Origin: a bacterium
GTDB lineage: Bacteria; CAIWAD01
Assembly: GCA_030429345.1 (NCBI GenBank)
Contig: JAUIFJ010000065.1
Span: 1-7,150 of the forward strand
Reading direction: 5' to 3'
Length of the DNA: 7,150 bases
The notes beneath the pieces were generated by a model. It had not been told where the DNA came from, did no database searches, and worked only from the letters and a program-made list of their open reading frames with translations. Below are positions 1-5,445 of the stretch, in pieces (the stretch's first letter is position 1; each line of letters starts with the position of its first letter). Position numbers and translations under genes: made by a program.

Positions 1-153
1 CGGGACCTGGGCCCGGATCCAGTCAAGGGATTGGCGCTTGTTCCCGATGTACTGCACGCCATGAATGGGAGGCCCCTTGGCCTCGGCACACAGTTCGGGA
101 AACAGGGCGGCTTCCACGGTCAGAAAAGGCATCACCGTCTCGCACAAAAGCAT
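1..153 (-). CDS. Probable D12-class DNA adenine methyltransferase, N-terminal part (partial)
   Basis: Fifty-one codons run from ATG 153-151 off the left edge of the window. The fragment starts MLLCETVMPFLTVEAALFPE and contains GVQYIGNKRQSLDWIRAQVP at its end. The Y-I-G-N-K-R-x-x-L-x-x-I pattern matches motif I of MethyltransfD12 (Dam-type) enzymes, where the Gly/Asn/Lys segment helps bind S-adenosylmethionine. These enzymes methylate adenine N6 in DNA. The catalytic DPPY motif would lie outside the window. A second in-frame ATG at 132-130 would drop seven residues, and neither has a clear ribosome-binding site. Phages often carry such orphan methyltransferases to evade host restriction. The assignment rests on one motif, so it is probable and not certain. 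Confidence 0.6.
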   Translation of the reverse strand, partial: MLLCETVMPFLTVEAALFPELCAEAKGPPIHGVQYIGNKRQSLDWIRAQVP

Positions 154-230
154 TGCTACGAGACAAGGGTAGCCGCCCCGAAATGATTTGAAAAAGACTT
201 TTGGAAGAAAAAGTGTGGGGGAAGCTGAAG
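154..230 (-). other. AT-rich spacer between the coupled operon and the methyltransferase gene
   Basis: These 77 bases hold no gene I can support. The 50 bases at 181-230 contain about 36% GC by hand count, against more than 60% in the large genes. On the minus strand the inverted repeat ACTTTT-TCTTCC-AAAAGT (214-197) is followed by CTTTTT (196-191). That is the layout of an intrinsic terminator, but the stem is only 6 bp and A/T-rich, so termination would be weak. The same stretch could hold the promoter of the next gene. I see no convincing -35/-10 pair. Confidence 0.4.
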
Positions 231-539
231 CTAGCGGACGGCTTTTTGCATCCGGTCCAGGAATTTCTGCAGGTCGTCTACGGTTTCAGTTTGGATCTCC
301 GTGGCCGAGCGGTAGTAGCCAACATTTCGCTGCCAGTACTCCAGGAAGCCTTCGGCCACCGTGTCCTGGTTCTCTTCGATCATGCGGTCGATCACGCGAG
401 AGGCGGTCAGCTCATCCGAGAAATAGTAGTCGGGATGGAAGACATAGTGGAAGGCGTCGTCCTGGTCGACGATCCAGGCGCCGATGGGGGCTTCCCGGCC
501 AGACTCGATGTCGTGCACGAAGAAGTAGCGGACGGTCAT
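231..539 (-). CDS. Hypothetical small acidic, aromatic-rich protein
   Basis: This 102-residue protein starts at ATG 539-537, overlapping the previous stop as ATGA. GAGAGG lies at 553-548, 8 bases upstream. The frame stays open upstream of this ATG, but the extra 37 codons lie inside the preceding gene and read as low-complexity G/A/R/P, so I excluded them. The product begins MTVRYFFVHDIESG and contains IGAWIVDQDDAFHYVFHPDY. It is strongly acidic (about 20 D/E against 10 K/R) and about 16% aromatic, with a predicted beta N-terminal half and helices at about 44-70 and 85-102. There is no signal peptide or membrane helix. I cannot assign a family. Size, charge and position resemble immunity or anti-toxin-like proteins, but a small phage accessory protein is equally consistent. 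Confidence 0.82.
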   Translation of the reverse strand: MTVRYFFVHDIESGREAPIGAWIVDQDDAFHYVFHPDYYFSDELTASRVIDRMIEENQDTVAEGFLEYWQRNVGYYRSATEIQTETVDDLQKFLDRMQKAVR

Positions 540-1039
540 TGGTTGTGCCTCTCGTGCCACTCCCAGTCCTTCAGTTGTTGGACTGCCAGTTCGTCGAGCC
601 GCTGGTCCAGCTTGTCCTGCCCGCCGAAGCGCGCGAGCTCCTGGTCCCATGCGGTGTAGGCGGCTTCTTGCCGCTCATCGAATGAATGAGGATCATTTCG
701 CGATAACAGGAAGGCCATCGCTCCATCTGTCGCGCGCAGAAAACAGGAATGGCCTTTCTGTTCAGTGACTTCGCACTCGAAGACATGAATCGGATTGCCT
801 GCATTTACCAGGTCGATCACGCCTTGATCCACGAACATCAGCAAATAGCGGAACTTCTGAATGCTGCCATCGCCGCGATCGTAGATCGGTGTTGCACGGA
901 GCACACGAACGCCGCCCATGTAGCTGACAAGAAATGGTGATCCATCCAGAAAATTCACTCCAAGCGAGAGTCCGAACTCCCCGAAAAGCGAATCCATGTA
1001 TTTCTGGAACACATCACGTGCTTCTATCGCTGCACTCAA
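536..1039 (-). CDS. Hypothetical acidic protein, candidate immunity or accessory protein
   Basis: I do not recognise this 167-residue protein. The first TTG was chosen because it overlaps the stop of the large gene (TTGA, stop at 1038-1036). A weak GGTGG sits 4 bases upstream. GTG at residue 10 and ATG at residue 15 (position 997) are alternative starts without clear ribosome-binding sites. The protein has no signal peptide or membrane segment. Hand counts give about 26 acidic and 16 Lys/Arg residues, so it is net acidic. The N-terminal two thirds look alpha/beta (FLVSYMGGVRVLRATPIYDR, then FRYLLMFVDQGVIDLV). The last 45 residues are charged helix ending in a W-E-W-H-E-R tail. GC over 721-1020 is about 51%, well below the large genes upstream. 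Coupling directly after an ART-like terminus suggests an immunity or regulatory role, which is inference from context only. Confidence 0.8.
   Translation of the reverse strand: MSAAIEARDVFQKYMDSLFGEFGLSLGVNFLDGSPFLVSYMGGVRVLRATPIYDRGDGSIQKFRYLLMFVDQGVIDLVNAGNPIHVFECEVTEQKGHSCFLRATDGAMAFLLSRNDPHSFDERQEAAYTAWDQELARFGGQDKLDQRLDELAVQQLKDWEWHERHNQ
548..553 (-). promoter_or_regulatory. Shine-Dalgarno site for the 102-residue gene
   Basis: The minus strand reads GAGAGG at 553-548, with 8 bases to the ATG at 539. It supports the overlapping ATGA start over the longer open frame. Confidence 0.7.
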
Positions 1040-1578
1040 TTGGCCACCACGATTACGTCTTCTATGGTCCTACCGTCTGGTAGGACTGTGATACCATTCT
1101 TGCGGAAGGTCTTCAAGAGTCGATCACGTTTCAGGGGGCTGCGCACACCAATGGAATCCAGGTTGTCCAGGATGGTGACCGGCCCCTTGAAGTCCGTTTC
1201 GTTGCTCGAGGACCTCGCGTTGGCCTTGAAGCCCGCCAGGTCACTGCGCCGGTTGTCCCTGACCGTCGTCCCTGTCACACGACCGAACAGGTCGCGCGGA
1301 TAGCTGATCGCGTCCGCGCGCTTCAGCATGTCGATCTTGAATCGGATCTGATCCCCGCCCAGACTTCTGCGCGATTTGATGCGCGTGAAGAAGTAGCTGG
1401 CGCCGCCGGTGTTCATGTCGGAACCGGGACTCATCCCCCCGATCGGCACACCGGCGGTGAAGCGGTCGGCCGTGGGAACGAAGGCCCGGTTCGTCGGCAG
1501 CACAACTTCGAAAAACTCCTCGATATCCCCCTTCGTGATCTCGTGGACCAGCACATGCCCCTTCATCGATTTCTGAAA
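1036..1578 (-). other. C-terminal ADP-ribosyltransferase-like module (candidate effector)
   Basis: Residues about 1290-1469. The segment shows an ART-like order of elements: a strand with His (HVLVHEITKG, His1301); a Gly/Ser-rich turn into an aromatic strand (GGMSPGSDMNTGGASYFFTR, 1336-1355); a further strand with an R-x-D pattern (FKIDMLKRADAISYPRDLFG); and a late Glu before a strand (SSNETDFKGPVTILDNLDSI, Glu1416). The His...Tyr/Phe...Glu order is what PARP/diphtheria-type or related ARTs have, and NE-x-x-F-K-G resembles their catalytic-Glu strand. No alignment could be run, so this is a fold-level inference. An alternative is an unrelated toxin or a structural domain. Its position at the extreme C-terminus, next to small acidic genes, matches where polymorphic toxins keep their toxic domain. 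Confidence 0.45.
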
Positions 1579-4500
1579 GGTCTTGTCGTCCAAGTCGAAG
1601 CGCTCCTGTACACGGATCCCGCCCTGGCTGCCGGCACCGCGCACCGTGGAATACTGGTAGTGGCCCTGGGGCTTGTATGCCGGGAGCTTGGTCACATCTT
1701 GCACGCCCAGCTGGGAGGACCAGGCCTCGCGCCACACGGCGACCGCAGCCTCCGTGGAGTCGGCCTCCGCGGCCCGGGCCGCCGCCTGCTGGAATAGCGG
1801 CGTCTGATCGATGTTGGCGGCGTAGGCTGTCTTCTGCAGATACATCAGCTCTTCCTGGGCGGCCGTCGAAGGTGTGGTGTCCAGCCCCAGTTTCTGCAGC
1901 TTCTGCAGGGCCTGCGCCACCCGGGCCTCGCTGACCTCGCCGGCTGCGCGCACGGTCATTCGCCCCTGGACCGCGAACAGGTGCTGCTGAGTCAGGCTGC
2001 GGTAGGGGCGGTAGACTACCTGGATGCCATCGCCCAGGTCGACCTCGAACTCTGCTGCCTGATCGGCCAGCCGGTGATCGAACTCACTCAGCGGCACGTT
2101 GTCCTTCTCCAGCACCAGGCGGTCGCCCTTGGCGCGCGTGCGGTCCGCTGTCACACGATCGCGCACAGTCACCGTGTACTCCGGATCCGAAGCCACCGGC
2201 TTGCTGAGGGTTTTCAGGTCCTTGGGATCCGCCTGGAATTGCTTCAGGATCGGCAGCGGATCCGGTGTCTTGCCCGCTCTGGCCGCCGCGACCTTCTGCT
2301 GGATCTGCTCCATGGCGTCCAGGTACTGCGTCGCCATTTTCCTTTCAACCACGTTTCCCGACTTCGCAAGCTTTTGAAGTTCCGGGGCGTGAGACATCAT
2401 TCCCATCAGAGTCTGGTCATTGAACCCAAGGTCCGAGAGATGATGGTTCACTGTCTTGGCGGCGTTCAGGATGGAATGCCAGTAGTTGTCCGTATACACT
2501 TCGGATGGCAGGTGCCCTGCTTGCTGCTTCAGCAGCTGGGTCAGTCGCTGGTCCGCCTCGGGGCGCAGCCGCAACTCCATCATCGTGCGCTTTCCGCCCC
2601 CGGGCAGCAGGACCTCGCGCACCAGGACATTCTGATCCTCGATCTGATCCGAATCGATGCCCAGGGACTTTCCCTGCCAGCCGTTGTCCCGGATCTCCTT
2701 GACCTCGTGTGACAGATCGAAGCGAGCGTCGCGCCCCCAGGTGAGCTCTGGAGCATCCGGTGGCGCGGCAGGAGCTGGTGCCACGGGTCCCTTCTCTCCG
2801 AACCGGAAGGCCACTTTCTTTCCCGTGCGCGCGGATTCCACCTCGCTGTACAAGCGCTCAAAGTCCTCGCGCAGCGTCTGCTTGCGCTTCACCGCCCCGT
2901 TCAAGAAGTCGGCCAGGGCTCCAGGCTGGCCGGCGAACCGGCGCTCCGCGTAGGGCCTGAGCATCTCCTTGTACGCACTGTCCGTGATGGCCTGGGCGCG
3001 CCGGATGAATTCTTCCGTGGCACGTAGATCCAGCTGGATCTTCCCGTCCCGGTGCAGGCGCAGCAGCTGGTTGTACACCGGCTCGCCCGCATTGTGGATC
3101 CGGTTGGGGTAGTAGGTCAGATTCAGCTTGTCCTTGCCGAAGAACTTGAACAGCTGCCCCTTGTCGATGCCGTATACCTTCCCGTCCTGCGCGCGCAAAA
3201 ACTGGTTCACATGGCTGTCGTGGTTGGAGATCAGCCAGTCGATGACATGCTCGCGCTGCAGCTGCAGCAAATCCTCGGCCTTCAGGGTGTCCAGCCCCAG
3301 GCTGCCGTAGTCGCTGACTTCCTTCAGCCCGGTCTTCATTCGCTGGATTGAGCCGGCCAGCCGGCGGCCCTTCACCTCCAAGCGGATGAACCGAGCCTCC
3401 ACGGCGTTGGGGTCGATCTCCCGCTGGATCCGGTAGGCCACCTCATCGCCCCAGGCACGGAACTCCTCGGCAATCGGCTTGAACAGCCAGCGGTCGCCAC
3501 TGGCATCACGGAAGAAGTACTTGGAGTGCGCACCGCCCAGGCTGCGGGCGTCGCCGTCGAAGACGAAGGTGCTGCCGTCTTTGAGTGCCTCCCACTCCTG
3601 ATCCGCCTGGTTGGCCAGCTGGATCACCGGGGCCTTGGGTTCCGGCGGCACGGGCTTCGGTTTCGCGGCTTTCTTCGCCGCGTTCTTCGCCTTCACCGCC
3701 TTCAGCTTCTGGGCCACCTGGGCGATCAGCTCCGGCCGCTTCTCCGGGTTCAGGATGTAGGACAGGGTCTCTTCTTTCGTGTACCACTGGAAGTTCTTGA
3801 CCCCGTGTGCCTTCAGGAGATCACGCAGCTGCTTCTGCTTCATGCCCTTCAGTGCGGCGAGGAAGCCATCGTAGGCCTTGGCGATCTGGGCCTTGAACGG
3901 CTTGAGGGCCTCGATGCCCAGCACTTTCTGCGCGTTTTCCAGGACGGCCCCCACTTCGTAGGCAGCCGCGTAATACGCATCGAAAGTCTCGGGCTTCGCG
4001 GTCTCTACAAGCTTCCCCACCTTGGAGTACAGGGCCTCGGTGGCTTCCTGCTTGGCCTTCGCTTCTTCGGCTGCCTTTTGGGCAGCGATCTTCGCTTTCT
4101 CCGCCGCCTCCTTCGCTGCCTTCTCCGCCTGCTTCAGCGCCGCCAGCTTGGCCGCATGCTTCTCCGTCCCCTCGCCCAAAAGGTCTTTCACCAGGTCCTC
4201 GCGGGACTTGATCGGGCTGACCTTGTGCTGTTTCAGCAGCTTTTTGAACTCCGCGGTACTCAGGCTTTGCAGGTATGATACATCGATCCCGGCAACATCC
4301 GAGAGCAGCTGCGTCTGGTAGGCCTTGGAGCGGGAGATCGGAATCCCCTTCTGCTTGGCCAGCTCGCGTAGCTGCCGGACTGTCAGGGCGGAAAAGTCGC
4401 CAGTCTTCAGCGCCTGCTTCACCGCCTGCTGGCCCAGCGTGTGCTTCGTCACCAGGTCCTGGATGGCCGGCAGGTCCTTGATCTGATCCAGGGAACCAGG

Positions 4501-5445
4501 CGCAGGGACATGGGTGCAGCGGCAGGCGGGGTGAAGTGGCTGGGGCGGGAACTTCTCGATCGCGTACTCGCGGCCGTCCAGGGGCTCGCATTCGGGGCAC
4601 AGGCGCTCGTCCCCCGCGGTCAACCAGGTCAGGCGGGTGACCCCGATCTGCTGCTCGAACTTCCGCGCCCCCTGGTTGTAGGCGCGCATGGTCTCCGAGC
4701 GGGCGATCAGCTCCGCCCGCTGCTGAACGCTTCGAAAGACAGTCTTGCCGGCTTTCTTGAACTCCGCGGGGTCGGTGACGATGCCACCGATCTGGCGGGC
4801 GATGCGCGCCGGGCCCTGCCCCTGCAGGATGCCCGCAGAGATCGCGGCCTTGGTGCCGGCCACCAGGTCGTCGGAGAGCTTGCCCAGCAGCTGCAGCTGG
4901 TAGCCGGTCAGGAAGTCGAAGGCCTGGTCACTGACCACACTGAAAGCCCCGGCTGCCAGGTCCTGCTTGTCGACCACCGGAAGGTCCTTGTAGCCCGGGA
5001 GCTTGAGCGCCCCCAGCTTGGAAAGCACGCCCTCGATGCCCGCAGTCGCAGCTTCCTGTGTGACACCCTTGTAGACCAGCTGCAGGTCTTTCTTCAGCCG
5101 CGCGCCCGTCTGCTGGATGGATTTCTCCAGCGCCTTCAGCCGCGCGAGCTCCACCTGCTTACCCGGCAGCCGGTCCCCCGTGAACTGGGAAAGGTCGCCC
5201 AGCTTGAGGACCTCGACGTGGATGGCCTTGGCCGCCTGATCCAGCTGCTTCATCGACTGGGCCAGCAGCTGGTCCGTCATCTTCCCCACATGGGCAAGAG
5301 ACTGGGCGGTCGCCTCCTCGATCAGCTCCCTTTGCGAGGGGCTGAAGGCGGCCCAGGCGCGGGAGCCTTGAACCAACAGCAGGCCCTCGGAGACCAAGGC
5401 CTGCAGAGTAGGCTGGTCCAGCCCCGTGTGCCAGGGCAGGCTCAC
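1036..5445 (-). CDS. Giant MuF minor head protein fused to SAP/Rho-N repeats, kinase-like and ART-like domains
   Basis: The product is 1469 residues, several times the length of an ordinary MuF head protein. Domains in order: helical N-terminus (1-190); MuF head-morphogenesis domain (about 190-315) with its Cys/His cluster; three SAP/Rho-N-like repeats (351-384, 391-424, 531-566) around a Lys/Ala-rich coil (425-470); a K/A/P hinge (583-605); a HipA/PI-kinase-like domain (about 620-880); a Pro/Ala linker (886-899); two unassigned regions (900-1118 and 1120-1250); and a C-terminal ART-like module (about 1290-1469). No signal peptide or membrane segment is visible. The start is GTG, overlapping the portal stop as GTGA. 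There is no clear Shine-Dalgarno site and the next Met is residue 56, so translation is probably coupled to the portal. The frame is open throughout. MuF proteins act inside the procapsid at the portal, so the appended domains are inferred to be virion-borne or to form a polymorphic toxin. The MuF call is firm, the kinase likely and the ART tentative. Confidence 0.93.
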   Translation of the reverse strand: MSLPWHTGLDQPTLQALVSEGLLLVQGSRAWAAFSPSQRELIEEATAQSLAHVGKMTDQLLAQSMKQLDQAAKAIHVEVLKLGDLSQFTGDRLPGKQVELARLKALEKSIQQTGARLKKDLQLVYKGVTQEAATAGIEGVLSKLGALKLPGYKDLPVVDKQDLAAGAFSVVSDQAFDFLTGYQLQLLGKLSDDLVAGTKAAISAGILQGQGPARIARQIGGIVTDPAEFKKAGKTVFRSVQQRAELIARSETMRAYNQGARKFEQQIGVTRLTWLTAGDERLCPECEPLDGREYAIEKFPPQPLHPACRCTHVPAPGSLDQIKDLPAIQDLVTKHTLGQQAVKQALKTGDFSALTVRQLRELAKQKGIPISRSKAYQTQLLSDVAGIDVSYLQSLSTAEFKKLLKQHKVSPIKSREDLVKDLLGEGTEKHAAKLAALKQAEKAAKEAAEKAKIAAQKAAEEAKAKQEATEALYSKVGKLVETAKPETFDAYYAAAYEVGAVLENAQKVLGIEALKPFKAQIAKAYDGFLAALKGMKQKQLRDLLKAHGVKNFQWYTKEETLSYILNPEKRPELIAQVAQKLKAVKAKNAAKKAAKPKPVPPEPKAPVIQLANQADQEWEALKDGSTFVFDGDARSLGGAHSKYFFRDASGDRWLFKPIAEEFRAWGDEVAYRIQREIDPNAVEARFIRLEVKGRRLAGSIQRMKTGLKEVSDYGSLGLDTLKAEDLLQLQREHVIDWLISNHDSHVNQFLRAQDGKVYGIDKGQLFKFFGKDKLNLTYYPNRIHNAGEPVYNQLLRLHRDGKIQLDLRATEEFIRRAQAITDSAYKEMLRPYAERRFAGQPGALADFLNGAVKRKQTLREDFERLYSEVESARTGKKVAFRFGEKGPVAPAPAAPPDAPELTWGRDARFDLSHEVKEIRDNGWQGKSLGIDSDQIEDQNVLVREVLLPGGGKRTMMELRLRPEADQRLTQLLKQQAGHLPSEVYTDNYWHSILNAAKTVNHHLSDLGFNDQTLMGMMSHAPELQKLAKSGNVVERKMATQYLDAMEQIQQKVAAARAGKTPDPLPILKQFQADPKDLKTLSKPVASDPEYTVTVRDRVTADRTRAKGDRLVLEKDNVPLSEFDHRLADQAAEFEVDLGDGIQVVYRPYRSLTQQHLFAVQGRMTVRAAGEVSEARVAQALQKLQKLGLDTTPSTAAQEELMYLQKTAYAANIDQTPLFQQAAARAAEADSTEAAVAVWREAWSSQLGVQDVTKLPAYKPQGHYQYSTVRGAGSQGGIRVQERFDLDDKTFQKSMKGHVLVHEITKGDIEEFFEVVLPTNRAFVPTADRFTAGVPIGGMSPGSDMNTGGASYFFTRIKSRRSLGGDQIRFKIDMLKRADAISYPRDLFGRVTGTTVRDNRRSDLAGFKANARSSSNETDFKGPVTILDNLDSIGVRSPLKRDRLLKTFRKNGITVLPDGRTIEDVIVVAN
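1067..1086 (-). other. Perfect 8-bp hairpin near the 3' end of the large gene
   Basis: The minus strand reads GTCCTACC-AGAC-GGTAGGAC, an 8-bp perfect stem with a 4-base loop, within the codons for the VLPDGRTIED segment. It lies 28 bases upstream of the TTG of the next gene. No T-tract follows it, so it does not look like an intrinsic terminator. It might slow ribosomes or shape coupling to the next gene, or it may be chance. Confidence 0.45.
2806..3588 (-). other. HipA / PI-kinase-like domain within the large protein
   Basis: Residues about 620-880. A Gly-rich entry (RSLGGAHSKYFF, 635-645) is followed by a lysine in a strand (DRWLFKP, Lys656), which is the expected ATP-binding Lys. The region around 692-703 (GRRLAGSIQRMK) fits the inter-lobe segment. 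The catalytic loop HVIDWLISNHDSHVNQFL (733-750) carries the N-x-D-x-H-x-x-N signature typical of HipA-type and phosphatidylinositol-kinase-like folds (Asn741, Asp743, His745 or neighbours, Asn747). It is followed by VYGIDKGQLFKFF with Asp761, the expected Mg-binding Asp. All key positions appear intact, so an active enzyme is likely. The substrate is unknown and could be protein, nucleotide or another small molecule. Confidence 0.72.
3748..4395 (-). repeat. Three SAP/Rho-N-like repeats around a Lys/Ala-rich coil (protein-level repeat)
   Basis: Residues 351-384 (FSALTVRQLRELAKQKGIPI and the following SRSKAYQTQLLSDV), 391-424 (YLQSLSTAEFKKLLKQHKVS, then PIKSREDLVKDLLG) and 531-566 (ALKGMKQKQLRDLLKAHGVK, then a WYTKEETLSYIL segment) share the pattern L-x(5)-L-x-x-L-x-K-x-x-x-V/I followed by a K/R-rich turn and a second helix. 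This is the shape of SAP or Rho N-terminal helix-extended-helix modules, which usually bind nucleic acid. Between the second and third lies a roughly 45-residue helix made almost only of K, A, E and Q (about 429-470). A role in touching packaged DNA is inferred. The repeats have diverged at DNA level. Confidence 0.6.
4501..4875 (-). other. MuF (phage Mu gpF-like) head morphogenesis domain
   Basis: Residues about 190-315 of the large protein. The diagnostic run starts with the RAELIARSETMRAYNQGARK helix at 243-262. It continues through TRLTWLTAGDERLCPECEPL (270-289) and DGREY, and closes with PLHPACRCTHVP at 303-314. Cys283, Cys286, His305, Cys308 and Cys310 form the conserved Cys/His cluster, which could bind a metal. 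In Mu, SPP1 and related phages this family sits inside the procapsid next to the portal and is needed for head assembly or DNA ejection. All the hallmark residues are intact. Confidence 0.93.

Noticed and set aside
191-214. Intrinsic terminator on the minus strand
   Set aside because: The arms ACTTTT/AAAAGT are only 6 bp and A/T-rich. They are noted in the spacer entry but are too weak for a terminator call.
540-650. 37-codon N-terminal extension of the 102-residue protein
   Set aside because: It lies inside the preceding gene and reads as G/A/R/P low complexity. A GAGAGG site and an ATGA overlap support the start at 539.
188-685. Overlapping plus-strand frames of 165 and 152 residues
   Set aside because: Both are antisense to two coupled minus-strand genes with coherent starts. 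Their products are R/S/G/P-rich or mirror-like, and there is no sign of plus-strand transcription.
1036-1578. Calling the C-terminal module a nuclease toxin
   Set aside because: I see no HNH, colicin-type or other nuclease motif. The His/aromatic/Glu order fits an ART better, though still tentatively.
1981-2712. 243-residue plus-strand open frame
   Set aside because: It is a shadow of the large gene with no recognisable motif or independent start signal.
3526-4278. 250-residue plus-strand open frame
   Set aside because: It is antisense to the SAP/Rho-N and coil region. The L/R/F/G-rich translation is the mirror of K/A/E codons, with no domain or ribosome-binding site.
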